A stretch of 64,000 bases of DNA from an uncultured bacterium (GTDB lineage: Bacteria > Acidobacteriota > Thermoanaerobaculia > Thermoanaerobaculales > Thermoanaerobaculaceae). The DNA is taken from assembly GCA_937924755.1 (NCBI GenBank), contig CALEVZ010000055.1, positions 1-64,000 of the forward strand, read 5' to 3'. This document shows positions 37,734 through 46,782 of this stretch, in pieces; position 1 is the stretch's first letter; each line of letters opens with the position of its first letter. Both the position numbers and the translations under genes were made by a program. The notes beneath the pieces were generated by a model. The model searched no databases. It worked only from the letters and a program-made list of their open reading frames with translations, and was not told the DNA's origin.

Positions 37734-38945
37734 ATGGCTGCCGATCGCCTCCTCGACGCCCTAGCCGCCTGCCAGGCGATTTTCAGGGAGCATGCCTCGA
37801 CGCGGGTGGAGGACCTCTACTTGGAGCGCGTCGTCGAGGGGTGGTGGCGCGTTCGAGAGGGCAGGGTCGCGGAGCGAGGGGTGGCCCGGCGAGACGGCGT
37901 TGCGGCGCGTCGCCAGCGCCGATTGGACTCCAGCGATGCCGTCGACCGACTGACCTTGAGCCGACTCCTGCATACCGAGCCGCACCACGTGCCCTCCCTG
38001 GTTTTCCCGGAGCCTCCGACGCTCCCCGACCCGCGGGAGTGGCTGGATCGGCTGGGCGGTGGAACGTGGGTGCTGCGCTGGCGCTGGCGTTGGGCGGCCG
38101 TGGTGGGGCGCGCGGCGGCGGCCTTGCCGTGGCGGCCGGAGCTCCTGGAAGTCGAGGCCGACGACGGTCAGCGTGCTCTCGCCGTGCTTCCGCTTTCGGA
38201 GAAGTGGCAGCCCCCCCGCCCCGCCGCGGAGGGCCGGGGGGCCCCCCCCCGCGGGCGTGTCGTTGCCCTGCTGGCGCCGCCGGTGGCCGCGGCACTCATC
38301 CACGAGGTGGTCGGGCATCCCCTGGAGGGAGACCTGGTGGCGGCCGGCCTCTCTCCCTTCGCGGGCGGCGAGTCGCGACCGCGTTTCGCCCATCCCCTGG
38401 AGGTCGTCGATGATCCGGCCCGGTTGGATTTGCCGGGGAGCTTCAGCTTCGACGACGAGGGTACACCTGCTCGACCTCGCCACCTGCTGCGTGGCGGCGA
38501 CGCGGTCGGTGTGCTTGCGGATCGGGCCTCCGCCGCCCGCCTCGGGGTGCCGGCCGGCAACGCCCGCCGCGGCGGCGTCCACGCCATGCCGGGCCCCCGT
38601 ATCTCCAACCTGGTCACCCGCGGGCCGGGAACGCCCCTGGAGGAGCTGCGCCGTCGGGCGCGGGTGGAGGTGCTCTCGGTGCGCTCCGCCGCCTTCGACC
38701 TGCCCACCGCCACCGTGCGGCTGGAGGTTCGCAGCGCCTACGCCCTGCGCGGCGGCGAGGCCCAGCGGCCGCTGCCCTCGTTCACCCTGCATGCGCCGCT
38801 GACCACGGTATGCGAGGGGCTTGTGGCCTGCTCTGCCGAGGCCGAAGTGAGTGCCGAGCCGGGGTGGTGCCGGAAAGACGGCGACGCCATCCCGGTGGGA
38901 AGCGACACCCCCTGGCTCCTCCTCGACGGCCTGGAGGTGGGGTGA
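37734..38945 (+). CDS. tldD: TldD-family metalloprotease subunit (short form)
   Basis: 403 residues, shorter than E. coli TldD (481). The metal site is intact: His190-Glu191-Val-Val-Gly-His195 (HExxxH) and a distant Cys379 in EPGWCRKDGDAIPVG, which matches the third ligand of TldD. TldD and TldE form a heterodimeric peptidase that digests unfolded peptides and matures some RiPPs such as microcin B17. The N-terminal half is unusually rich in Arg, Ala and Pro, and the shortening is mainly there. The ATG start agrees with the end of the divergent promoter region. The stop overlaps the tldE GTG start. Confidence 0.88.
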   Translation: MAADRLLDALAACQAIFREHASTRVEDLYLERVVEGWWRVREGRVAERGVARRDGVAARRQRRLDSSDAVDRLTLSRLLHTEPHHVPSLVFPEPPTLPDPREWLDRLGGGTWVLRWRWRWAAVVGRAAAALPWRPELLEVEADDGQRALAVLPLSEKWQPPRPAAEGRGAPPRGRVVALLAPPVAAALIHEVVGHPLEGDLVAAGLSPFAGGESRPRFAHPLEVVDDPARLDLPGSFSFDDEGTPARPRHLLRGGDAVGVLADRASAARLGVPAGNARRGGVHAMPGPRISNLVTRGPGTPLEELRRRARVEVLSVRSAAFDLPTATVRLEVRSAYALRGGEAQRPLPSFTLHAPLTTVCEGLVACSAEAEVSAEPGWCRKDGDAIPVGSDTPWLLLDGLEVG

Positions 38946-40222
38946 GGGGCGGTTTGCTGCCGGCCGCCGAGGCGGCGCTCGCCGAACTGCAGCGCACCGG
39001 GCTGCGCCACGAGGTCTACGCCCGGGAGGGCGAAACCCACTCCCTGCGCTGGCGAGTCGGCCGGTGGGAGCGGTGCCATGCGCTACAGGCCGGTGTGGCG
39101 TGCCGCCTCGCCGGCGGGGGAACAACGGGCTTCGCCTCGGCCGCCGGGGTGGCAGTGGCGGCCGGGCGCGAGGCGGCACGGGCGGCGCTGGCGGCGCGGT
39201 ATCCGGGCCCGGATCCTCTCCCACCGCGGTGGGCGCTGGGCGCCACCTCCGTTCCTTCGCCCCCACCCGCGCCGACGGCCAGCCAGCTCGAGCGGTTCGC
39301 CCTGCGCCTGGCCGATGTGTTGAGCTCGCTGCCCACGAGAATCGACGAAATCCGCCTTGCCGCGGGGTCAAGCCGGACCCTGCTGGTCACCAGTGAGGGT
39401 TTCGCCGCTTCCGCCGCCGTCACTGGAGTGGTGGTGGAGGTGCGGGCCAGTCACCACAGCCTGCCCCCTGTCCTTATCCACGTGGCGGCCCCTGCTGTCG
39501 GCGATGGCCTCCTGCAACGCTGCGCCGAACTGGTGGCCCTGCTTGGTGGCCCGCTTCTCCCTCTCTCCCCTCCCCAGCGCGGCCTCCATGACGTTCTACT
39601 CTCACCGGTGGTTGCCGGTTTCCTGCTGCAGGCGCTCGTGGAGCTGCTACAGGATGGGCCGCGGGGGCGCCGCCAGGTGGCCCCGGCGTGGAATCTCGCC
39701 GACGCGCGGGGTGGTCCCGACGGCCTGCTCCCCCTCCCCTTCGACGGGGAGGGACTCCCCTCCCGCCGCGTGCCCCTCCTGATGGATGGCCGAGTGGGCT
39801 CCCTGCCGCTCACCTGGCGGGAGGCCGGCGGTGATGTCCGGCGGGCCGGCGGCGCGGTGCGCGCCTCCTACGCCGATCCCCCCGGCCGCGGCCCCGCCAA
39901 TTTGGTCATGGGCAACGGCACACTCACAGCCGGCGAGCTGGCACGTCGCATGGACGATGGCTGGCGGTTGGACTCGCTCACCGGGCCGGTGCGGGTGGAT
40001 TCTGGAAGGGACGGTCTCACCCTTCAGGCGGCAGGCGTGCGGTTGTGCCACGGTGAGGCGGTGCAGGCGTGGCCGCGGGTGGAGTTGCGCGCCGGCTGTG
40101 GCCGACTCCTTGCCTCCCTCGACGCCGCCGGTGCGGACAGCTCAAGCTTGTCCCTGCGCAGCGCCGTGACGACGCCGTCGCTGCTCTTCCGCCAGCTGGA
40201 GCTGCGCCAGGGGGGACAGTGA
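38942..40222 (+). CDS. TldE/PmbA-like partner subunit, divergent
   Basis: 426 residues. Position (GTGA overlap with tldD), length and general character support TldE/PmbA, the partner subunit that lacks the metal motif and helps form the peptide channel. Recognisable traits are the N-terminal VGRWERCHALQAGVACRLAG, the HDVLLSPVVAGFLLQAL segment (PmbA has P-V-V-F-x-P-x-x-A-x-x-L-L here) and the late NLVMGNGTLTAGELARRMDD. Overall similarity to E. coli PmbA appears low, and it is very Arg/Ala/Leu-rich. There is no peptide precursor gene I can see in the neighbourhood. Confidence 0.75.
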   Translation: MRGGLLPAAEAALAELQRTGLRHEVYAREGETHSLRWRVGRWERCHALQAGVACRLAGGGTTGFASAAGVAVAAGREAARAALAARYPGPDPLPPRWALGATSVPSPPPAPTASQLERFALRLADVLSSLPTRIDEIRLAAGSSRTLLVTSEGFAASAAVTGVVVEVRASHHSLPPVLIHVAAPAVGDGLLQRCAELVALLGGPLLPLSPPQRGLHDVLLSPVVAGFLLQALVELLQDGPRGRRQVAPAWNLADARGGPDGLLPLPFDGEGLPSRRVPLLMDGRVGSLPLTWREAGGDVRRAGGAVRASYADPPGRGPANLVMGNGTLTAGELARRMDDGWRLDSLTGPVRVDSGRDGLTLQAAGVRLCHGEAVQAWPRVELRAGCGRLLASLDAAGADSSSLSLRSAVTTPSLLFRQLELRQGGQ

Positions 40223-40355
40223 TGGGGACGGGTCTATACTCTTGTCGACTCTCGCCGGCGCCCGTCCGCCAGTGGGGGAGGGTCGGTATTCACGGGTGGG
40301 ATAAACGACCCTCTGCGCCGGCCTCCCGGCTGGCCGGGGAGAAGAGGTGATCGCC

Positions 40356-41618
40356 ATGCGCCACGGTTCTCGCGCCCTCGCCGTCCTCGTGCTCTTGACC
40401 CTTAGCTTGCCAAGCCAGGCTTTGGCCCAGAGGAAGGCTCGCCTGGTGGGCAAACTGGTGGACCAGGAGGGGAAACCTGTGGAGGGGGTGACGGTGACCA
40501 TCACCTCCCCGCAGCTGCCGGAGTTCAAGGAGGTGCGCACCACTGACCGCAAGGGGGCCTTCCTGGTGGATTTCCGGCAGATCGACGTGACTTACGTGTA
40601 CCGCTTCGAAAAGCCCGGCTACCAGCTCACCGAGGCCACCCAGGAGTGGCACCTGGAGGGAACCCAGCATTTCGAGTGGGTGATGCGGCGGCAGCTCTCG
40701 GTCCCGGGCGGGGCCACCCTCACCGTGGCCACTTCGGAGGAGGCGGCGCTCGCCTACAACACCGGTGTGGCGGCGCTGAAGGCCAACAACTATATCCTCG
40801 CCGAGGCCAAGTTCCGCGAGGCCGTTGAACACGATCCGGAGTTGCGGCAGGCGTGGGGGGCGCTGGCCGCCGTACAGGTGGAGCTGGGACACGACCGCCA
40901 GGCGGCCGAGTCGGCGGAGCGGGCGATCGCCCTCGGCTCCATGGAGGAGGCGGTGCTGCTGGCGCGATGGCAGGCCTACACCAACCTCAAGGACGAGGCG
41001 CGCGCCGCCATGGCGTTGGAGGACATGCAGCGCATCGGCCGGCGCCTGGAGGAGGCCAAGCGGGTGCACAACGAGGCGGTCGCCCTGGCCCGGCGCGGGG
41101 ACAACGAAGGGGCATTTGCCCGCTTCCAGATCGCCTTGAACCTCGACCCCAACCTCAAGGAATCCCTCCTCGGCCTGGCCACCGCCGGCATGGCCCTCGG
41201 GCGGCACGCCGAAGCGGCCAGCGCTGCCGAGACCATCCTGCAGACCGATCCCACCAACGAGAAGGCCATTCGACTGCGCTACAACGCCTGTCTGGGGCTG
41301 GGCGACAGGGTGCGGCTGGTGGGCGCGCTCGAAGGACTGGCCGCCATCGAGCCGGAGGTGGCCTTCAACGGCCTGCTGAAGGTCGCCTTCGACGCCTACG
41401 ATGCCCACGACCTCCCCCTGGCCAAAGATGCCTTTGCGAAGGTGGTCCAGCTCAGGCCCACCTACCCCCAGGCGCACTACTATCTGGGGCTCATTGCCGT
41501 GGGCGAGGGAGCGATGGCCGCCGCCAGTACGCACTTTCAGCGGTTTTTGGAACTCGCCCCCAACGACCCGGAAGCCCCTTCCGTGCGGGAGATGTTGGCC
41601 CATCTGACGAAGAACTGA
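40356..41618 (+). CDS. Secreted protein with carboxypeptidase-like domain and TPR repeats
   Basis: 420 residues. The signal peptide ends PSQALA-QRK. Residues about 25-110 form a carboxypeptidase regulatory-like sandwich (KLVDQEGKPVEGVTVTITS, RKGAFLVDF). The rest are about seven TPR helix pairs (NNYILAEAKFREAVEHDPEL is typical). This pairing, common in Acidobacteriota, suggests a periplasmic or surface scaffold. The ATG at 40356 is eight bases from GAGG; a GTG three codons earlier is the alternative. It follows the tldDE pair by 133 bases and precedes a TonB receptor by 382 bases; a shared role is not shown. Confidence 0.82.
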   Translation: MRHGSRALAVLVLLTLSLPSQALAQRKARLVGKLVDQEGKPVEGVTVTITSPQLPEFKEVRTTDRKGAFLVDFRQIDVTYVYRFEKPGYQLTEATQEWHLEGTQHFEWVMRRQLSVPGGATLTVATSEEAALAYNTGVAALKANNYILAEAKFREAVEHDPELRQAWGALAAVQVELGHDRQAAESAERAIALGSMEEAVLLARWQAYTNLKDEARAAMALEDMQRIGRRLEEAKRVHNEAVALARRGDNEGAFARFQIALNLDPNLKESLLGLATAGMALGRHAEAASAAETILQTDPTNEKAIRLRYNACLGLGDRVRLVGALEGLAAIEPEVAFNGLLKVAFDAYDAHDLPLAKDAFAKVVQLRPTYPQAHYYLGLIAVGEGAMAAASTHFQRFLELAPNDPEAPSVREMLAHLTKN

Positions 41619-42000
41619 CGCCTGCGGGCTGACCAGCCAGCTCACGCCCTGAAAGCTTTGCCGGTGGCGGCGCCAGCGCCGTGCCTTCCCTCCCTCTGGC
41701 GGGCGGTCAGCGCGCGGGCGCCGAGGGGCTGCCATTGACATTCGTCGAGATTCCTCCACAATGGTGGTGGGATTCCCGAGGTCAGTGACTACGACGGTAT
41801 GCTATCGGCACACAGCGGGGGCGAGAGTCATGATCGAAGTGACCGGGTGTGGCCCTGAGCGGGCCAGGAGTGCCGAAAGGCTGGAAAGCTCTCTCCCGCC
41901 TCATGTCCACTGCTGGCCAGGCTTGGGCTCGCGGGGTCCCCCGGCAGTTCGTTGCGGCCGTTCACCTGGACGACACTACCCCAGAGGAGGAGGAGAAACG
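41619..42000 (+). promoter_or_regulatory. 382-base intergenic region with promoter for the third TonB receptor
   Basis: No gene recognised. TTGACA at 41735-41740, a 16-base spacer and CACAAT at 41757-41762 make a plausible promoter, which gives a leader of about 230 bases. The leader is GC-rich and could fold, but I could not match it to a known riboswitch. GAGGAGGAGAAACG precedes the ATG at 42001. Confidence 0.5.
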
Positions 42001-44934
42001 ATGCAAGCGAGATCTAAAGACAACTCTCGTGCCGTCCTGTTCGCCGCCGGCGTAATTCTCGGGCTCGTCCTGGCGATCCCGGCGCTGGCGCAAGAGGAGC
42101 AGCCGGCGGAAACCAAGTTCAAGGAAGAGGTGGAAGTCACCGGTACCTTAATCCCCCGTCCCACCTTGGAGGCCCTGAGCCCGGTCACCACCCTGGAGAT
42201 CGAAGAGCTCAGCTACCGCGGCCTGACCCGCATCGAGGACTTGCTCACCGCTCTGCCGCAGATCTTCGCGGCGCAGAACTCCACCATCGCCAACGGCGCC
42301 ACCGGGACGGCCACCGTGGACCTGCGCTACCTGGGGACGGTGCGCACCCTGGTGCTCATCGACGGGCAGCGCATGTCCTCGGGTGACGCCTGGGACACCG
42401 CCCCCGACCTCAACTTCATTCCCTCGGCGCTGGTCAAGCGGGTGGACATCCTTACTGGTGGCGCTTCTTCGGTGTACGGCGCCGACGCCGTGGCCGGAGT
42501 CGTGAACTTCATTCTCGACAAGGATTTCGAGGGATTCCGCGGCGGTATTCAGTTCGGCGGCTTCCAGCACACCAACGACAACAAGCTGGCCCGATCCATG
42601 AACGCGGCGCGGGGATTCAAGGCGCCCGAGGGGGACTCCTGGGATGGCGCTGCCTTGAACGCCAACATCGCCCTGGGCGGCAAGTTCGCCGACGGCAAAG
42701 GACACGCCTCCGCCTACCTGGATTACCGCAGGAGCTCGGCGGTGCGCAAGGACCGCCGCGACTACACCAACTGCGCCCCCGGCCTCGGCGCCAACGGCCC
42801 GATCTGCAGCGGGTCGTCGACGATTCCGCTAGGTCGATTCATCGTCTTTGACAAGGACTACAACTACGTGGGCGATTACACCCTCGACCAGAGCGGCCCG
42901 GGTAACACCTTCCGCAACCGCACCGCCCTGGACGTGTTCAATTACGCTCCTTACAATTTCATGCAGCGCCCGGCCGAAAAGTACATGGGCGGCGGGTTCC
43001 TGAACTACGACTGGAACCGCCACTTCGAGGCCTACGCCAGCCTCATGTTCATGGATGACTACACCGACGCCCAGATCGCGCCCTCGGGCAACTTCGGCAA
43101 TACCACCCTGCTCAACTGCGACAACCCGATGCTCTCACCGCAGCAGCGCGACCTCCTCTGCACCTCCAAGGGGTACGCCCCCGACGAAATGGCCAACGTC
43201 ATGATCCTGCGCCGCAACGTCGAGGGCGGGCCGCGCGTGGCTCAGCTGCGCCACACCGCCTTCCGCATGGTCACCGGCTTGAGGGGCGAGATCAACGATG
43301 CATGGAGCTACAACGTCTTCGGCCTGCACGCCGAGGTGCGCTCCCCGCAGTCGTACAAGAACGATCTCAACGTGGTGCGTCTGCAGGATGCCCTGATCGT
43401 GGACGGCAACCCCAACGATCCGTCCACGTGGCACTGCCGCTCCGGCAACCCCGGCTGCGTGCCCTGGAATATTTTCAAGATCGGCGGTGTCACCCAGGCG
43501 GCCCTGGACTACCTGTCGATCCCGTTGGTACTGGATTCGGGCACCAAGACCGAGATGCTCGGCGCCCGCCTCACCGGCGACATGAAGGAGTACGGTTGGA
43601 CGATCCCCAGCGCCACCGAGGGGATCCAGCTGGCCCTCGGCACCGAGTTCCGCAGGGAACACCTGTTCGTCAACCCCGACCTGGCCTACCGCGAAGGTTG
43701 GGGGTCGGGTCAGGGCGGTCCGACCGTGCCGGTGTCCGGCTCCTACAACGTCAAGGAGGCCTTCGTCGAGGCGCTCCTACCTCTGGTCCAGGGCGCCCCG
43801 GCCGCCAAGGATCTCAGCCTGGAGCTGGGCTACCGCTACTCCAACTACAACACCAGCGGGAATCACCCCACCTGGAAGGCGCAGCTGGGCTGGTCGCCCT
43901 CCAGCGACTTCAAGGTGCGCGGTGGAGCCAACCGTGCCACCCGCGCTCCCAACGTGCGTGAGCTCTTCACGCCCCAGGGACTGGGTCTGGGCGGCAGCCA
44001 GGACATCTGCGCCGGCCCCAACCCCACCGCCACCCTGGAGCAGTGTCGCCGTACCGGTGTGACACCGGCCCAGTACGGCAACATCCTCCCCAACCCCGCC
44101 GAGCAGTACAATACCCTGGGCGGAGGAAATCCCGACCTCACCCCGGAAGTCGCCGACACCCTCACCGCCGGATTCGTCATTACCCCGTCGGCCGTGTCGG
44201 GTCTCTCCATGGCCTTCGACTACTTCGACATCGACATTGACAAGACGATCGGCTCTCTAGGCGCCGACGACATCATCAACGCCTGCGCCAATACCGGCGA
44301 CCCGCGCCTGTGCAGCCTCATCCACCGCGACCGCGCCGGCACCCTGTGGCTCACCCCCGACGGCTACACCATCACCACCAATCAGAACATCGGAAAACGA
44401 AAGGTCCAGGGCCTGGACGCCAACCTCTCCTACCTCATGCCCATCGGGAAGAGCCTGTTTAGCATCAACATGATCGGCTCCTACCTGCAAAAGCAGGCCA
44501 TTGACAGCGGTCTTTACACGTACGACTGCGTCGGCTACTTCGGCAACCAGTGCGGCATTCCCTCGCCCAAGTGGCGGCACCTCTCTCGTTTTGGCTGGGA
44601 AACCGGGAACCTGTCCGTGTCCCTCGGCTGGCGCTACATCCACGCCGTCACCAATGACGACGGCAGCCCCAATCCCGCGCTGGGCGACCCGGGTAACGTG
44701 GCGCGTCTGCAGAAGAACGGCATCTACAAGATTCCTGCGCACCACTACTTCGACCTGGCGGCCAGCTACAAGATCGGCAATGCCATCCAGCTCATCCTGG
44801 GGGTCAACAACATCGCCGACAAGGAGCCGCCACTGGCCCCCGGCATGCAGGACAACGATTACGGCCCGGGCTATTACGGCACCTACGACCCGTACGGCCG
44901 TTACCTTCACACCGCCTTGCAGTTCAACTTCTGA
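42001..44934 (+). CDS. TonB-dependent receptor (large, Proteobacteria/Acidobacteriota type)
   Basis: 977 residues. The signal peptide ends near IPALA-QEEQP. The TonB box region is EEVEVTGTLIPRPT; the plug has RTLVLIDGQRMSSGDAWDTA and VDILTGGASSVYGADAVAGV. The barrel runs to HTALQFNF with a terminal Phe. There is no carboxypeptidase-like N-domain, unlike the other two receptors. Two extracellular regions contain Cys pairs (such as NCAPGLGANGPIC and LCTSKGYAP, each near further Cys) that could form loop disulphides. The Shine-Dalgarno is very strong, and an intrinsic terminator follows the stop. Similar receptors import oligosaccharides, peptides or siderophores; the substrate is not known here. 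Confidence 0.93.
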   Translation: MQARSKDNSRAVLFAAGVILGLVLAIPALAQEEQPAETKFKEEVEVTGTLIPRPTLEALSPVTTLEIEELSYRGLTRIEDLLTALPQIFAAQNSTIANGATGTATVDLRYLGTVRTLVLIDGQRMSSGDAWDTAPDLNFIPSALVKRVDILTGGASSVYGADAVAGVVNFILDKDFEGFRGGIQFGGFQHTNDNKLARSMNAARGFKAPEGDSWDGAALNANIALGGKFADGKGHASAYLDYRRSSAVRKDRRDYTNCAPGLGANGPICSGSSTIPLGRFIVFDKDYNYVGDYTLDQSGPGNTFRNRTALDVFNYAPYNFMQRPAEKYMGGGFLNYDWNRHFEAYASLMFMDDYTDAQIAPSGNFGNTTLLNCDNPMLSPQQRDLLCTSKGYAPDEMANVMILRRNVEGGPRVAQLRHTAFRMVTGLRGEINDAWSYNVFGLHAEVRSPQSYKNDLNVVRLQDALIVDGNPNDPSTWHCRSGNPGCVPWNIFKIGGVTQAALDYLSIPLVLDSGTKTEMLGARLTGDMKEYGWTIPSATEGIQLALGTEFRREHLFVNPDLAYREGWGSGQGGPTVPVSGSYNVKEAFVEALLPLVQGAPAAKDLSLELGYRYSNYNTSGNHPTWKAQLGWSPSSDFKVRGGANRATRAPNVRELFTPQGLGLGGSQDICAGPNPTATLEQCRRTGVTPAQYGNILPNPAEQYNTLGGGNPDLTPEVADTLTAGFVITPSAVSGLSMAFDYFDIDIDKTIGSLGADDIINACANTGDPRLCSLIHRDRAGTLWLTPDGYTITTNQNIGKRKVQGLDANLSYLMPIGKSLFSINMIGSYLQKQAIDSGLYTYDCVGYFGNQCGIPSPKWRHLSRFGWETGNLSVSLGWRYIHAVTNDDGSPNPALGDPGNVARLQKNGIYKIPAHHYFDLAASYKIGNAIQLILGVNNIADKEPPLAPGMQDNDYGPGYYGTYDPYGRYLHTALQFNF

Positions 44935-44955
44935 GCTCACTTCGCTGTGGATCCG

Positions 44956-44985
44956 GAACGGCCCCGCCGTGGGGCCGTTCTTTTT
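44956..44985 (+). terminator. Intrinsic terminator after the TonB receptor
   Basis: A perfect ten-base-pair stem (GAACGGCCCC with GGGGCCGTTC), a five-base loop GCCGT and TTTTT lie 21 bases after the stop codon. Confidence 0.92.
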
Positions 44986-45134
44986 GTTCAGGGGGCTCAG
45001 CTTCCCACCCGCCTGCGCCTTCTCGCGCCCGTCCCCCGGGGGAACGAACAGTGAGGGGCAGGAGCCCTCGCCCGCCATCTCCATGCAGCGAACATTTGAC
45101 TATGGCCTGGAAGTGGTGCCGGCGCTGCCCGCTC

Positions 45135-46028
45135 CTACTCGGGCTCGAAGGACACGGTGACCGGCTCGTCCCCCGGCAGGAAACTCACCACCACGACCGT
45201 GCGCCTGCCCTCGGCGATGAGCACGTCCGTGGTGATCTCCCGCCCCTGCTTGGAAACCACCAGTCGATGCACCCCCGCCGGCACGTGGGAAACGTTCCAG
45301 CGTCCGCGGCTGGTGTCCGCCAGGCGCCCGAGAAACCGCACGCCGCAGCGATCCGGCCGAGAGATCACGCGCAGCGAGCCCTTTCCCTGGTGGAGCACCT
45401 CCACCCGGCCATCGATGAGGTTCCCGCGCACGGCTGTCCTGACCCCTGCTCGCACCGTGACGACCCCGCGAATCGCCTCGTAGCCGTCCTTGGAGAAAGC
45501 GATGGGGTGCTCCCCGGGGGGCAGACCGGGCACTATTAGCTGGGGGGAGCGCTTGCTGTGGACGGTGCCGCCAAGGTCCACGGTGCAGTTCTGGGGGGCC
45601 GAGGTGATCACCACTGTGGCCCCTACCGGATTGTCGCCACCCTCTGGCTCGGCCGCTACGCCACCCTGCGCCGGCGCTGGGATCCACTCGGCCGCCGTAA
45701 TTTCGATGGGATGTTCGGGAACCTCCACGCGAAACACCTGGGCCAGAAAGCCGTCCTTCTCGAGCTGCAGAGTGCGCGTCCCGGAGGGAACGTTGACCAG
45801 GAACAGACCATCCTCCCGGGCGGTGGCGACGCCCGCCGGGCGGCCATCCAGTTGCACCCGCACCCCCGGTTCGCAGAAGATCTGGATGTCCCCGGCCGAA
45901 AGCAGTGCCGGTGCGGCCAGGAGCAGCGCCCAGATCCAGCCGCTCCGCAGGTGCGCCAGGACACCATGGCCGGACCGCCGCCAGCCGGGGAGTGAGGCCG
46001 TCAGGATCGCCCCCGGCACGCTACCCAT
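45135..46028 (-). CDS. Secreted protein with three PEGA-type domains
   Basis: 297 residues. A long N-region and hydrophobic helix (about 29-46, WIWALLLAAPALLSAG) form a signal or anchor. Three PEGA-like beta-sandwich repeats follow: residues about 47-105 (VNVPSGTRTLQLEKDGF), about 135-195 (VPGLPPGEHPIAFSKDGY) and about 215-285 (HVPAGVHRLVVSKQG). Each has the V-P-x-G-x-H/R-x-L core and a Cys in the first strand. PEGA domains are found on surface proteins and may bind glycans or proteins. The start ATG is directly next to the stop of the upstream lipoprotein gene, so the two form an operon. Confidence 0.78.
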   Translation of the reverse strand: MGSVPGAILTASLPGWRRSGHGVLAHLRSGWIWALLLAAPALLSAGDIQIFCEPGVRVQLDGRPAGVATAREDGLFLVNVPSGTRTLQLEKDGFLAQVFRVEVPEHPIEITAAEWIPAPAQGGVAAEPEGGDNPVGATVVITSAPQNCTVDLGGTVHSKRSPQLIVPGLPPGEHPIAFSKDGYEAIRGVVTVRAGVRTAVRGNLIDGRVEVLHQGKGSLRVISRPDRCGVRFLGRLADTSRGRWNVSHVPAGVHRLVVSKQGREITTDVLIAEGRRTVVVVSFLPGDEPVTVSFEPE

Positions 46029-46457
46029 TCAGCGCTCCTGGGGGCGCGGGGGAGTCCTCTCGTAGACCAGGCGTTCCGCCGTTTCTTTGTCGCGCACCAC
46101 CTCCACGGTGAGGATTCCGCAGCTCAGCCGCTGCCCGATGTGGGAGTAGGAGAGGTACGCCCCACTGCCCGAGCAGATTCGCGGGAAGGTGCTCGCCAAG
46201 GTGATGCCCGTGGCGTGGGTGAGGCCGAGGCAGTAACGGTCCATGGTCAGGAGGTAATGCTCGCCGCCGCGACCGCGGACGTAGACGTAGCGTTCGTGCA
46301 GTGGCGTGAAGCTGCGGGCGTGGTCGGCGTTGAGACAGCCTTCCCGAGCGTCGGCGACCATTTCGAGCCCCTCTCTCGGCACGCTGGAGGCGCACCCTGA
46401 GCCCAGCAGCGCCACCGTGCTGACAACGACTGCAACCCTCCGACGACCGCATCTCAT
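46029..46457 (-). CDS. Small lipoprotein (DUF6491-like), upstream of PEGA protein
   Basis: 142 residues. The lipobox LLGSGC puts the lipidated residue at Cys22. The mature part has three further Cys; HERYVYVRGRGGEHYLLTMD, then YCLGL and ICSGSGAYLSY give a small beta-rich domain, similar in outline to DUF6491 lipoproteins of Xanthomonadales. The family call is from memory and tentative. A terminal tail rich in Pro, Arg and Glu follows. The next gene starts one base after its stop. Confidence 0.65.
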   Translation of the reverse strand: MRCGRRRVAVVVSTVALLGSGCASSVPREGLEMVADAREGCLNADHARSFTPLHERYVYVRGRGGEHYLLTMDRYCLGLTHATGITLASTFPRICSGSGAYLSYSHIGQRLSCGILTVEVVRDKETAERLVYERTPPRPQER

Positions 46458-46782
46458 CGCGACAGCTCTCGCCCTCCAAGTTGCTGGGGAGCCAATGTGC
46501 CGACGACTTCGGTTCCTGTGTCCATCTCCTGAACCTCGCCTCTGGTGCCTATAACTATACCACCGAACGGCGGCGCCTGTCCTGGGCTGGGCGCAGGCCG
46601 CGGGATTTCGGAGCGGCCGAGGAAGGTCTCCATGAACTTGACCAGGAACTCAACAAGTTTTATTATGCTTCAAGCTTGGAGAGAAACCCCCCGTTCAGAG
46701 TTGGGAAAAAGACGCCGCATCTTTTTCTATCAGCTTGTCCTGAGCTTTCCGACGCGCCGACGAGGGGTTTCCGGCTTGGGGG
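46458..46782 (+). promoter_or_regulatory. 325-base divergent region with strong promoter
   Basis: No gene recognised. TTGACC at 46638-46643, a 17-base spacer and TATTAT at 46661-46666 read toward the membrane protein gene; the expected start point near 46673 leaves about 110 bases of leader. Nothing convincing was seen for the divergent lipoprotein operon. Confidence 0.58.

Noticed and set aside
41763-42000. Possible riboswitch in the long leader of the third TonB receptor
   Set aside because: No cobalamin, TPP, SAM, FMN or c-di-GMP consensus core could be recognised; only general GC-rich folding potential is visible.
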